Positions 1-8,601 are shown, counted from the first letter of the stretch. The stretch is 64,000 bases of DNA from UBA4582 sp047629195 (GCA_047629195.1 JBLHWY010000011.1:1-64000), one strand, 5' to 3'. Notes: generated from the letters alone by a model not told the origin. Made by a program: numbers and translations.

Positions 1-829
1 CAATCCCTAGCTGCCCGAGTTCTTTTTTTGGGCCGATGCCAGAGCGCAACATGATGGCAGGTGACATGATGGCACCTGCACAAAGTACTGTGGTCTTCGC
101 CAAATGTTTTATCGTTGCTCCAGTGTCGGATTCAACCTCCACGCCGATACATTTTTTGCCTTCGAAAAGGAGGCGTGTCACTGTTGATTGACTTTCGATC
201 GTGAGATTGGGTCTGATTCTTATTGGGGCTAAGTACGCTGCTGCGGAAGAGATTCGAAGACGACCAAGTTTGTTCATTGGTTGAGGACCTGCACCCCATC
301 CTGTTGGGTCATTTTGGTCATCGCAGACGGGATAACCCAAACGTTCCGATGCGTCGAGAAAAGCTTGTTGCTGTGGTACGCGCTCTGCCTCGGGATAGCG
401 TCTTATAGTGATGGGTCCCGCATCACCATGGTAGGGGAGATGACCAAAATCTAGATCTCTCTCCAATCGGTTAAAAGCTGGTAATACATTTTCCCAGCTC
501 CAGGCTTTGTTGCCGAGGTCTGCCCAGCCATCATAGTCTTCTGGTGTTCCCCTCAGAGCGATAGTGGTATTTACCGCGCTAGAGCCTCCAGTAACTCGTC
601 CCCTCGGAAAAGGTACGTTTCTGCCCGCAGTAGGCGAGTAGCTAAGCCCCCAATCATGTTTTTTGTATGAGTTGTTGTGGCTGTTGATGATGTCACTGGG
701 TGTTTCGATGAGGTTTGGGTAGTCTGGACCGGCTTCGACCAACAGTACATTCAGATTCGGGTTTTCCGTTGCCCTTGATGCGATTGCAGAGCCACTGCTC
801 CCTGCGCCTACGATGAGTAAATCGTGCAT
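1..829 (-). CDS. GMC-family FAD oxidoreductase (choline dehydrogenase-like), N-terminal part
   Basis: The gene is cut by the left window edge; about 276 N-terminal codons are visible. The protein opens with MHDLLIVGAGSSGS, the dinucleotide-binding GxGxxG fold for FAD, followed by the acidic end of the second strand (LLVEAGPD). Further on there is a PRGRVTGGSSAVN stretch that matches the GMC signature around the flavin. Family members oxidise alcohols, choline or sugars, passing electrons to quinone or oxygen; the substrate cannot be read here. The ATG at 829 places the nucleotide-binding motif at residue 7, as is usual for the family. It lies 180 bp downstream of pspC on the same strand, and nothing links the two functionally. 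The catalytic His region lies outside the window. Confidence 0.9.
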   Translation of the reverse strand, partial: MHDLLIVGAGSSGSAIASRATENPNLNVLLVEAGPDYPNLIETPSDIINSHNNSYKKHDWGLSYSPTAGRNVPFPRGRVTGGSSAVNTTIALRGTPEDYDGWADLGNKAWSWENVLPAFNRLERDLDFGHLPYHGDAGPITIRRYPEAERVPQQQAFLDASERLGYPVCDDQNDPTGWGAGPQPMNKLGRLRISSAAAYLAPIRIRPNLTIESQSTVTRLLFEGKKCIGVEVESDTGATIKHLAKTTVLCAGAIMSPAIMLRSGIGPKKELGQLGI

Positions 830-1009
830 AACATATCCAATTGTTGAATCTATGAGAACAGAACTTGAGCTCTGTGCTTGTCAGCGAAGTCGCTGCAATT
901 TTAATTCTGAGGATACGCTAGGAAAGGGACCGATTGAAGTGTCTTCAAACGATCCCTCGGTACGACGTTATGTCTTGCTCAATTCACCAGTAGAGTTGGT
1001 TAGCTCGAT

Positions 1010-1276
1010 TTAGGGGTGGTCATCGAGAATTAGGTAGGCGAGACCATAGGCTATTAGTACAACCTGTGGTGCTATAAAAAATACAACCACGGTGCCCAGA
1101 CGAACTAAAAGCGATTGAATGTTGAAGTAGCGTGACACTCCAGCACAGACGCCCCCAAGTTTTCTGCGCCTTTTATCTAGAAAGATTTCTGGCTTAGTTT
1201 TATCCGTCTCGAATTTTTCGTCAAAGTCGCGTTCGAATTCTCGATAGCTAGTACTGCTGTATCGTCTATGATTCAT
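1010..1276 (-). CDS. pspC: PspC-domain envelope stress protein
   Basis: A small protein of 88 residues. The central part, KRRRKLGGVCAGVSRYF, is the hallmark PspC start, where a basic patch leads into a short amphipathic segment. A hydrophobic helix follows (roughly residues 58-80). In the phage shock system PspC is an inner-membrane sensor that signals envelope damage to PspA. The charged N-terminal extension of about 30 residues (FERDFDEKFETDK) is longer than in a minimal PspC. It sits 46 bp downstream of pspA on the same strand, so the two are probably co-transcribed. The usual third member, pspB, is not present between them. Confidence 0.9.
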   Translation of the reverse strand: MNHRRYSSTSYREFERDFDEKFETDKTKPEIFLDKRRRKLGGVCAGVSRYFNIQSLLVRLGTVVVFFIAPQVVLIAYGLAYLILDDHP

Positions 1277-1322
1277 GATGCTTCTCCTACTTGTATTACT
1301 GAAGTTCTCATACTTTTCTTAT

Positions 1323-2003
1323 TTAGGTTCTCATACGTTGTTTCAAACTTTCGAGTTCATCGTCCAATTTGTCATCCTGGGCAAGGGAATTCAGTTCAGC
1401 TTCAAGGCTCTCGTTGCTTGACTCTGGATGTGTTTTTGAACCTAAATCCCATGCCTCAACTTCACCTTCCATCTCATCTAGTTTTCGTTCATAGGCTTCG
1501 AATCGATCCAGAGCTTCTTCACATGAAACATCATGTAACTGTCGCTTTACTTTAATGCGAGATTTGACGCTATTGCCGCGAAGAACAAGGGCTTTTTGTC
1601 TGGCTCTGGTAAATTTGAGTTTTTCTGTCAGCTCTTCTGCATCTGAGGACAGCTTAAAAACGACTTCATCGATATGTGCCATCTCGACTTCACACTGGGT
1701 CACAGCGTCATGGTGAATATTCTTCTCTTTTAACGCAGCCTTGGCGAGATCGTCCCGGCCCTTTTCGATAGCGAGTTCTGCGCGCTCTTGCCATTGCCCT
1801 GCTTCAGTAGTTAGTTGGTTGATCCTGTTAGCCAGATGCTTCTTCTCGGCTAGATATCGACTCGACTCGGTACGAATTGTGATTAACGTCTGTTCCATCT
1901 CCCGAGTAATGAAGCTCACCATTTTTTTCGGGTCTTCCGCTTGGTCAAGCATTGAATTAACGTTGGAATTTACAATATCTGAAAAACGATTTAGAACACT
2001 CAT
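1323..2003 (-). CDS. pspA: Phage shock protein A (PspA/IM30 family)
   Basis: A protein of 226 residues that is almost entirely coiled coil, the normal length and build for PspA. The N terminus MSVLNRFSDIVNSNVNSML is the amphipathic membrane-binding helix of the family, followed by DPKKMVSFITREMEQTL. PspA binds damaged inner membrane as an oligomer and helps keep the proton-motive force; in enterobacteria it also inhibits the activator PspF. Neither pspF nor pspB is seen nearby, and I found no convincing sigma-54 (-24/-12) element in the 200 bp upstream. A ~132-bp repeated element lies about 80 bp upstream of the start codon, within the likely leader. Confidence 0.93.
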   Translation of the reverse strand: MSVLNRFSDIVNSNVNSMLDQAEDPKKMVSFITREMEQTLITIRTESSRYLAEKKHLANRINQLTTEAGQWQERAELAIEKGRDDLAKAALKEKNIHHDAVTQCEVEMAHIDEVVFKLSSDAEELTEKLKFTRARQKALVLRGNSVKSRIKVKRQLHDVSCEEALDRFEAYERKLDEMEGEVEAWDLGSKTHPESSNESLEAELNSLAQDDKLDDELESLKQRMRT

Positions 2004-2081
2004 ATTACTTTCTCCTGCGAGGGTAGGTATCCACCCTGAAAATTGCTGGTGTTGTATTAGTTGTTTGTTCCAGTTTCTTAT

Positions 2082-2213
2082 CTAGTTCTTATCCGGATAA
2101 CTAAACATCTCCATGGTTCCTTTGCGAAAAACTATTGATTTTTAAACCAACAGGTCCTGAGCGTCTCAAAAATTCACCCTGAAATGAGTTTTTACGGACG
2201 GGAACTACCTAGT
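2082..2213 (-). repeat. ~131-bp intergenic repeat, copy A (inverted relative to copy B)
   Basis: Read on the minus strand, this stretch aligns almost without gaps to 39381-39511 on the plus strand, at roughly 80-85% identity by eye. The best-kept blocks are TAGTTCCCGTCCGTAAA, GTTTAAAAATCAATAG and AACCATGGAGATG. The copy starts with ACTAG, whose TAG is the stop codon of the small gene at 2209-2478, and ends with ACTAG. It has no coding content and contains the palindrome TTATCCGGATAA. It lies in the likely 5' leader of pspA. Confidence 0.85.
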
Positions 2214-2478
2214 TGTAGAGGATCTCCCCTGCTGCTCGGATCAATGATTCTTTGGTTGTTGCAGCACAAATGACCTCGAGCGATTGGGTACATAAGATGC
2301 AAGCTTTCTCCTCGGCCTTCGATGATGTTTTGGAATGAGTTTCGGCGAGTGAGACCAATTCGTTTGCTTCAACTCTTGCCTGTGCAAAAAGTCCGAAGCT
2401 CCCGACTACTAGCGTGAATACTGAAGCAGTTATCCAATCCGTTGTTCGTCCAGCGTGTCTCATTCTTCCTGTGGTCAT
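2209..2478 (-). CDS. Small hypothetical protein with one membrane segment or signal peptide
   Basis: An 89-residue reading frame of unknown family. A basic N terminus (TGRMRHAGR) leads into one hydrophobic stretch at about residues 16-34 ending near AQA, which fits a signal peptide or a single anchor. The mature part holds a CILC pair and a further Cys. The sequence taaggaaa just before the ATG is a reasonable ribosome binding site. The stop codon is the first TAG of a repeated element, the same arrangement seen after the thiolase at 39385; this mildly supports a real gene. No homologue is recognised. Confidence 0.45.
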   Translation of the reverse strand: MTTGRMRHAGRTTDWITASVFTLVVGSFGLFAQARVEANELVSLAETHSKTSSKAEEKACILCTQSLEVICAATTKESLIRAAGEILYN

Positions 2479-2809
2479 TTTCCTTACTCTCTCTTCGTTA
2501 ACACTTGGGGTTGTTACGGCTACAATCCGTGTCGTAATTAATTTGTCAGTTGGTATAGGTAATACACAAACTGTGCCAAGAAGTTTTGAGCCGTCTAAGT
2601 CATTGTTATTATTGTAAATGTGGCGGAAATAAGAAATTGACGAACATTCAAATTAGCATCCCCGGTTTACTTTCGACTTCAATTTGGTGAAATTAACCAT
2701 GCTTGGCTTGGGAATTGACCACTTTGGTTTTGTTTGTGTCTGCCACGCATGCGCGCGCAACAATAGTTCAATGGGGTATACTCGTGCCTCAATTAGCTGG
2801 AGAAAACTT

Positions 2810-4357
2810 ATGAATGGAGCGGAAAGCCTGCTGGAAACACTTATCAACAATGGCGTTGAGGTTTGTTTCTCAAATCCTGGTACGTCTGAAATGCACATGG
2901 TTGCTGCGATTGGAAAAACTGAAGGTATGCGATCTATCTTGAGTTTGTTCGAAGGCGTATGTTCTGGTGCTGCAGATGGCTATGGCAGAATGGCAGGCAA
3001 ACCGGCTTGTACGCTACTGCATTTGGGGCCTGGCTTATCAAACGCTTCCGCAAATTTACACAACGCTAAGAAGGCTAACTCTCCGGTACTGAACTTGATT
3101 GGCGATCATGCTGTTTACCATAAAAAGTATGATGCCCCCCTAACCTCTGACATTATTACTCTAGCGCAGAGCGTTTCTGACTGGGTTCATACGACAAAGA
3201 CTGCAGAAAAATTACCATCAGATGCAGCAGAAGCTATTGCTATCGCTAATCAGGGAGCGGGAAATATAGCCACCTTAATTGTGCCAGCGGATTGTGCGTG
3301 GAATGAGTCTGTAGAACCAGCGCAATTTAAACAGGCCCCACCCGTATCGTTGGTAGAAGATGCCGCTGTTAGTCGTGCTGCTGAGCTTTTGCAGAATGGC
3401 AAACAATCTATGATCCTGCTCGGCAATATGGGCTTAACCGAAGAAGCTTTAGCACTAGCAGACAAGCTCGCACAGGCCACGGGTGTCAGAATTTTCACAG
3501 ACACCTTTTTCACTAGAATGCCGAGAGGTGAGGGTCGATGTCAGATTGAAAGGCTGGCTTACTTTGCAGAGATGGGTGTCGAACAGATAAAAGATATGGA
3601 ACAACTCATCATGGTTGGCACCAAAGCCCCGGTCGCTTTTTTTGCTTATCCTGGCAAGCCGAGTGAATTCTATGCGCCGGGTAGCGAGTTACATACGCTA
3701 GCAGACGTTGATGAAAATGCGGAAGATGCTCTCGCCAGATTAGTCGCCGCGGTGGACGCTACCTCACAAACGCCAAGGTTAGCCAAACTTGTTAAAGCAG
3801 GACCAGGTAAGGGTGAATTGTCCCCTAGAACAATAGCTCAGACCTTCGCTGAATATTTACCTGTAGATGCTATTGTTGTTGACGAGGGAGCAACCGCAGG
3901 CGGTGCATGCTACCCAAGTAGCGCTAATGCTGAGCCACATGATTGGCTGACTCTCACGGGTGGCTCAATCGGTTTTGGACTACCGACAGCAATAGGTGCC
4001 GCTGTTGCATGTCCTGATAGAAAAGTTGTTTGTAACCACGGTGATGGTGGTGCGATGTACACAATCCAATCACTGTGGACTATGGCGCGTGAAAATCTAG
4101 ATATTTGTGTGCTGATTTTTGCCAATCGTAAATATCAGATTCTGCAAATTGAGCTTGCACGGGTTGGTGCACAGACAATGAATAAGAAAACAATGGATAT
4201 GCTTGATATCAGTAACCCGGATCTTGATTTCGTGAAGTTGTCTGAAGGCATGGGAGTCCCCGCAACACGGGCGAATACCATCGAAGAATTTAACGAGCAA
4301 TATATTGAGGCTATGAATACTCGGGGTCCTCGCTTGATCGAAATTATGCTGGTTTAG
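2810..4357 (+). CDS. Thiamine-diphosphate-dependent enzyme, acetolactate synthase/benzoylformate decarboxylase type
   Basis: The ATG at 2810 was chosen because GGAG sits 7 bases before it and the protein then starts at MNGAESLLETLINNGVEVCF, the normal first helix of the fold; earlier in-frame starts only add junk. The product is 515 residues. The Glu that activates the cofactor is in LFEGVCSGAADGYGR, and the C-terminal domain carries GDGGAMYT ... NRKYQIL, the GDG-x(n)-N motif that binds Mg and diphosphate. The enzyme class cleaves or joins 2-keto acids. Absence of an FAD-domain signature or regulatory subunit gene argues against true acetolactate synthase. The SQR gene starts 52 bp downstream, so they may form an operon. 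Confidence 0.85.
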   Translation: MNGAESLLETLINNGVEVCFSNPGTSEMHMVAAIGKTEGMRSILSLFEGVCSGAADGYGRMAGKPACTLLHLGPGLSNASANLHNAKKANSPVLNLIGDHAVYHKKYDAPLTSDIITLAQSVSDWVHTTKTAEKLPSDAAEAIAIANQGAGNIATLIVPADCAWNESVEPAQFKQAPPVSLVEDAAVSRAAELLQNGKQSMILLGNMGLTEEALALADKLAQATGVRIFTDTFFTRMPRGEGRCQIERLAYFAEMGVEQIKDMEQLIMVGTKAPVAFFAYPGKPSEFYAPGSELHTLADVDENAEDALARLVAAVDATSQTPRLAKLVKAGPGKGELSPRTIAQTFAEYLPVDAIVVDEGATAGGACYPSSANAEPHDWLTLTGGSIGFGLPTAIGAAVACPDRKVVCNHGDGGAMYTIQSLWTMARENLDICVLIFANRKYQILQIELARVGAQTMNKKTMDMLDISNPDLDFVKLSEGMGVPATRANTIEEFNEQYIEAMNTRGPRLIEIMLV

Positions 4358-4409
4358 CCGATGGCGGGCTACATGTTAGTAATCACAATTATTATGTGGG
4401 GGTAGACGG

Positions 4410-5633
4410 ATGCGTGAATCATTTGAAGTGGTCATAGTGGGTGGTGGTGCCGCGGGCATCACCGTAGCAGCAAGCCTAATTCGTAAAAATCCCTACGCCA
4501 GAATCTGCGTGATTGAACCTAGCGAGGTACACTACTATCAGCCAGCGCTAACCCTTGTTGGTGCTGGCATTCAAACGGTGGCGCAGAATTCGAAACTTGA
4601 AGCTCACGTGATGCCAAAGGGTGTGACATGGGTGAAAGCTAAAGTTGTTAGTTTTGAACCTGAAGAAAATTCAGTTACGACTTCCGATGGTCATCAGATC
4701 AATTACGGTTACTTGGTAATTTGTGCAGGCCTCACTTGCGATTGGGGAAAGATCGAAGGATTGAACGAGACGCTAGGTAAAAACGGTGTCAGTTCCAATT
4801 ATAGTCCGGACTATGCTGCTTATACATGGGAATGTATTAAAGGGTTGCAGGCAAGCGATGGACCCGCTGTTTTTTCACAGCCTCCTATGCCAATTAAATG
4901 CCCCGGTGCACCACAAAAGATTGTTTATCTTGCAGCAGACTATTTTCAAACACTCAGCAAAATAGATATTCCTGTCATTTTCAATACTGCGACGCCGGGT
5001 ATTTTTGGCGTGCCCTATTTTGCTCGAGCTTTAATGGGTGTGGTTGAACAATATGGTGTGCACTTTACTCCCTCGTCAAATCTCACCGCGGTCGACGGAG
5101 AGAAAAAGATAGCGACATTCACGGATTCAGAAGGAGTCTCAACTGAGACTCGCTTCGGTATGTTGCATGTCACGCCACCACAATGCGCCCCCAAATTTAT
5201 CAGTGAAAGCGTTTTGTCAGACGACGCTGGCTGGCTTGATGTTGACAAAAACACCCTGCAAAGCACTAAGTATCCCAATATTTTCGGATTAGGTGATGCG
5301 ACAAACACACCCAATTCGAAAACGGCTGCTGCGATTAGAAAGCAAGCGCCGGTAGTAGTGAAAAATTTGGCCGCTTTAAAAAGAGGAGCAGCGTTGCTTC
5401 CCGGTTACGATGGCTATGCTTCATGCCCGCTAACTACATCATACGGGAAAATGATTTTAGCTGAGTTTCGCTATGGCGGCGAAGTAACGCCAACAATTCC
5501 TCTGTCTCCTAAAGTGCCACGAACAAGCTATTGGTATTTAAAGAAATGGGGATTAGCCATCATGTACTGGGATTATATGCTCAAGGGTTATGAATGGGAC
5601 GTGCCTCATAACGTTAACTTTATAGAGGATTAA
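4410..5633 (+). CDS. sqr: Sulfide:quinone oxidoreductase, type II (SQOR-like)
   Basis: A 407-residue flavoprotein. The N-terminal VIVGGGAAGITVA binds FAD, and GLGDATNTPNSKTAAAI is the second FAD loop. HYYQPALTLVGAG and KCPGAPQK match the mitochondrial SQOR branch, as does DGYASCPLTTSYGKMILAEF near the C terminus. The two redox cysteines of that branch are at positions 164 and 339. SQRs oxidise sulfide to sulfane sulfur or persulfide at the inner membrane and reduce quinone; the aromatic C terminus (WYLKKWGLAIMYWDYMLKGY) fits membrane attachment. Downstream MetY can consume sulfide, so this neighbourhood probably handles reduced sulfur. Confidence in the family is high; substrate is inferred. 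Confidence 0.9.
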   Translation: MRESFEVVIVGGGAAGITVAASLIRKNPYARICVIEPSEVHYYQPALTLVGAGIQTVAQNSKLEAHVMPKGVTWVKAKVVSFEPEENSVTTSDGHQINYGYLVICAGLTCDWGKIEGLNETLGKNGVSSNYSPDYAAYTWECIKGLQASDGPAVFSQPPMPIKCPGAPQKIVYLAADYFQTLSKIDIPVIFNTATPGIFGVPYFARALMGVVEQYGVHFTPSSNLTAVDGEKKIATFTDSEGVSTETRFGMLHVTPPQCAPKFISESVLSDDAGWLDVDKNTLQSTKYPNIFGLGDATNTPNSKTAAAIRKQAPVVVKNLAALKRGAALLPGYDGYASCPLTTSYGKMILAEFRYGGEVTPTIPLSPKVPRTSYWYLKKWGLAIMYWDYMLKGYEWDVPHNVNFIED

Positions 5634-5662
5634 CTTACTAGAAAAAATGAGAACAGCTTGAT

Positions 5663-5737
5663 CTGGACATCCACTAAGTTTCGGAGATGGATATTTTGCT
5701 GTGGATGTCCAATTCCTTTAAGTTGCTGGATGTCCAG
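5663..5737 (+). promoter_or_regulatory. Three copies of a CTGGA-N2-TCCAG dyad upstream of the transporter gene
   Basis: CTGGACATCCA at 5663-5673, TGGATGTCCA at 5702-5711 and CTGGATGTCCAG at 5726-5737 are versions of one imperfect dyad. They lie between the SQR stop codon and the transporter start, about 50-125 bp before it. Repeated dyads with similar sequence usually mean operator sites for a dimeric regulator. The first and third could also pair as a long RNA hairpin, so a terminator or attenuator role is possible. No regulator gene is adjacent. Confidence 0.5.
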
Positions 5738-5786
5738 AAATCAGTTTTAATCGAGAACAAGAATGTTCTTTATGGAGTGAACTGAA

Positions 5787-7127
5787 ATTAGTGATCAAGG
5801 CTTAACAAAGCGTACGCTCATAGCATATTCAGGCATTACTATCCCTATGGCTGCTATGGGGATGCCGATAGCCGTTTATTTGCCTCGTTTCTACACGGAA
5901 GGCATGGGGTTGTCGCTCGTTACCGTAGGCACAATATTCACGCTAGCACGAATCTGGGATGTGATCACCGATCCAGTGATGGGGATTGTCATAGATAAAT
6001 ATGACACTCGTTGGGGAAGGCGAAAACATTGGATCGCTATTTCTATACCCATATTAATGCTCTCGGTTTGGATGGTGTTTATGCCGAATCCTGAGAGTGT
6101 TTCTGCCAGCTACTTACTGTTCTGGCTAATAGCATTATATGTTGGCTACACCATGCTGGCTATTGCACATCAGTCCTGGGGAGCAGAGCTTGCTTTAACC
6201 TATGATGCTCGTTCTCGCCTTTTTGGCTGGCGAGAGATTTTTGTTATAGCCGGGATGACCATGGTGCTTGGGCTACCTGCAACACTTGAACTCACCGGGG
6301 TGAACGGTCAGTCGGCGAAAGTTGCCAGTATGGGTTGGTTCTGTCTTATTTTATTTCCTTTGTTAATGATTCCTACGCTTACAATGGTGCCGGATAATCA
6401 CGCTAAGCCTCAATCTAGTGTGCCCTGGAGTGAAGCGATGAAGGTTCTCGCTGCAAATAAATTGATGTGGCGCCTGCTCGCGGCGGATCTTGCTTCTGGA
6501 TTCGGAACAGCTGTTTCCGGAGCACTGTACATTTTTGTTGCAGCTTCTTATTTTAAGCTGCCGGAACATGCGAGTATTGCGCTACTGTTTTATTTCTTGG
6601 CGAGTTTTCTCGCAATGCCTCTGTGGTTGAAGCTTGCCTATAAGGTTGGCAAAGATGTTGCACTAAGGATAGCGTTGCTCTATGCAGCAATCGTTAATGT
6701 TGGCCTAATCCCAATAGCGCAGGAAGGGAGTGTCGTTGGATTGTGGGGCTTCACTATTGCCTTTGGGGTTGCATTTGGTGCTGCGCCGACCTTGCTGCGA
6801 TCTATGATGGCGGATCTAACCGACGACGATGAGCTGCGCACAGGACAGAAAAGGCCTGGGCTGTTCTTTGCATTGCTGACAACGACGAATAAGCTCGGCG
6901 CAGCATTTGCAGTTGGCGCCAGCTTCGCTATTCTGGAAGTCGTTTTTGGTTTTGTTCCCGGAGGTGACAATTCTCAGGAAGCCTTGGATGGTCTATTGAT
7001 TACTTATTCGCTGGGTACTGCATTCGGATTATTCCTGGCATTTATTGCAATGTTGAAATATCCCCTGAACAGAGCTGCTCATGATGAGATTCGCGCAGAG
7101 CTTGAGCGCCGAGCAATCGCGACCTGA
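5787..7127 (+). CDS. GPH-family (MelB-like) sugar:cation symporter, apparent ATT start
   Basis: A polytopic membrane protein of about 446 residues with the MelB-type loop after helix 2, DKYDTRWGRRKHW, typical of glycoside-pentoside-hexuronide:cation symporters. An in-frame TGA at 5778 and the absence of ATG, GTG or TTG before 5847 leave an odd choice. Starting at the ATG at 5847 deletes most of helix 1. Starting at ATT 5787 gives a normal opening (SDQGLTKRTLIAYSG) with GGAG 9 bases upstream. I therefore take ATT as the likely start. The substrate is unknown; relatives also carry sulfo-sugars and uronides. A stem-loop follows directly after the stop codon. Confidence 0.8.
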   Translation: MSDQGLTKRTLIAYSGITIPMAAMGMPIAVYLPRFYTEGMGLSLVTVGTIFTLARIWDVITDPVMGIVIDKYDTRWGRRKHWIAISIPILMLSVWMVFMPNPESVSASYLLFWLIALYVGYTMLAIAHQSWGAELALTYDARSRLFGWREIFVIAGMTMVLGLPATLELTGVNGQSAKVASMGWFCLILFPLLMIPTLTMVPDNHAKPQSSVPWSEAMKVLAANKLMWRLLAADLASGFGTAVSGALYIFVAASYFKLPEHASIALLFYFLASFLAMPLWLKLAYKVGKDVALRIALLYAAIVNVGLIPIAQEGSVVGLWGFTIAFGVAFGAAPTLLRSMMADLTDDDELRTGQKRPGLFFALLTTTNKLGAAFAVGASFAILEVVFGFVPGGDNSQEALDGLLITYSLGTAFGLFLAFIAMLKYPLNRAAHDEIRAELERRAIAT

Positions 7128-7161
7128 GACTCACCAATGTGGTTCCATTCATTGGTGAGTC
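7128..7161 (+). terminator. 12-bp perfect stem-loop after the transporter gene
   Basis: GACTCACCAATG at 7128-7139 is the exact reverse complement of CATTGGTGAGTC at 7150-7161, with a 10-base loop. It begins right after the TGA stop of the transporter. There is no U-run after it, so it may be a weak terminator or an mRNA 3'-end stabiliser. It separates the transporter from metY. Confidence 0.6.
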
Positions 7162-7231
7162 ATAGTAAATTCTCATCTGTTTAGAACAATCACCTCTGAT
7201 TCATTATTAAATTCAAAAATGGAAGGAAACC

Positions 7232-8506
7232 ATGAAAGACGAAACAAAACTAATCCACTCAGGCTACACCACGGATCCGACAACACATGCTGTAGCAGTG
7301 CCGATTTATCAGACAGTTGCCTATGAATTTGATAATGCACAGCACGGTGCAGATCTTTTTGATCTTGCGGTCCCCGGAAATATCTATACGCGTATCATGA
7401 ACCCAACTACTGATGTGTTGGAGCAACGTGTCGCTGATCTAGAGGGTGGTGTTGGTGCTTTAGTTGTCAGCTCGGGAGCTGCTGCAATTACTTATGCAAT
7501 TCAGAACATTACAGAAGTAGGCACTAATATTGTTACAACGCCACAGCTATATGGTGGCACTTATACCCTATTTGCACATATGTTCCCTAAGCAGGGTGTT
7601 GAAGTAAGGTTTGCCGCAGACGATCAGCCGGAAAGTATTGCGGCTCTGATTGATGAAAATACTCGTGCGGTTTTTAGTGAGACGATTGGAAATCCGGCTG
7701 GAAATATTGTCGATATTGAAGCGCTGGCAAAAGTTGCGCATGAACATGGTGTACCGCTTATCGTTGATAATACGGTTGCAACCCCAATGCTAATCAAGCC
7801 GATAGCTTACGGAGCCGACATTGTTGTTCATTCGTTAACAAAATATATGGGCGGTCACGGTACCTCGTTAGGTGGCGTGATAGTCGATTCTGGCAATTTC
7901 CCCTGGGCAGAGCATGCTGAGAGGTTTCCGATGATGACAACGCCTGAGCCCTCTTATCATGGGGTCGTCTATACAGATGCAATGGGACCTGCAGCATTTA
8001 TCGGTAGAGCACGCACTGTGCCCTTAAGAAATACCGGTTCTACTATTTCCCCGTTTAACGCTTTCCTTATTCTGCAAGGGTTAGAGACGCTTGCGCTACG
8101 CATGGAAAGGCATTGTAGTAATGCGATGACTGTCGCTAATTACCTCAACGACCATGCAGCTGTCGCCACTGTGAGTTTTGCCGGTTTGCCTGATAGCCAG
8201 TACTACGGTCTAGCGCAAAAGTACTGTAATGGTACGCCTGCCAGCTTACTAACATTTGAGGTTAATGGTGGTTATGAAGCTGCGGTTAAATTCTATGATC
8301 AACTGGGCTTGTTCAAACGTCTGGTAAATATTGGGGATGCAAAGTCTTTAGCATGTCACCCTGCCTCGACAACGCATCGTCAGATGTCATCAGAAGAGCA
8401 AGGTAAAGCAGGCGTTACCTCGGGGATGATTCGTTTATGTGTTGGTATCGAGCATATTGACGATATTATCGCAGACCTCGAACAGGCTTTGGCAGCGGCT
8501 CAATAG
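7232..8506 (+). CDS. metY: O-acetylhomoserine sulfhydrylase (MetY)
   Basis: A 424-residue PLP enzyme of the Cys/Met metabolism family. VHSLTKYMGGHG carries the Schiff-base lysine at position 204, and YTRIMNPTTDVLEQRVADLEGG is the family's N-terminal cofactor and dimer region. The length and the internal insertions match MetY rather than MetB/MetC (about 390 residues). It makes homocysteine from O-acetylhomoserine and sulfide, or methionine from methanethiol, in the cytoplasm. The start is well supported by ggaaggaa 5 bases before ATG. No SAM riboswitch was recognised in the 70-bp leader. The nearby SQR suggests shared control of sulfide levels. Confidence 0.93.
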   Translation: MKDETKLIHSGYTTDPTTHAVAVPIYQTVAYEFDNAQHGADLFDLAVPGNIYTRIMNPTTDVLEQRVADLEGGVGALVVSSGAAAITYAIQNITEVGTNIVTTPQLYGGTYTLFAHMFPKQGVEVRFAADDQPESIAALIDENTRAVFSETIGNPAGNIVDIEALAKVAHEHGVPLIVDNTVATPMLIKPIAYGADIVVHSLTKYMGGHGTSLGGVIVDSGNFPWAEHAERFPMMTTPEPSYHGVVYTDAMGPAAFIGRARTVPLRNTGSTISPFNAFLILQGLETLALRMERHCSNAMTVANYLNDHAAVATVSFAGLPDSQYYGLAQKYCNGTPASLLTFEVNGGYEAAVKFYDQLGLFKRLVNIGDAKSLACHPASTTHRQMSSEEQGKAGVTSGMIRLCVGIEHIDDIIADLEQALAAAQ

Positions 8507-8542
8507 CAGGCATCAAGCTGCCACAACGATTACGTTAATAAA

Positions 8543-8571
8543 GCGCCTTCAAGATGAAATATCGAAGGCGC
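8543..8571. terminator. Stem-loop between convergent genes
   Basis: GCGCCTTC at 8543-8550 pairs with GAAGGCGC at 8564-8571 around a 13-base loop. It lies between the convergent ends of metY and the MBL/cyclic-nucleotide-binding gene and could act on both strands. A clear U-tract is missing on either side. Confidence 0.5.
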
Positions 8572-8601
8572 GATTAGCGTCGATTGGGTTTATCTCTGAG
8601 C

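Noticed and set aside
2004..2200. Possible sigma-54 promoter upstream of pspA
   Set aside because: No GG-N10-GC pair with acceptable context was found on the minus strand.
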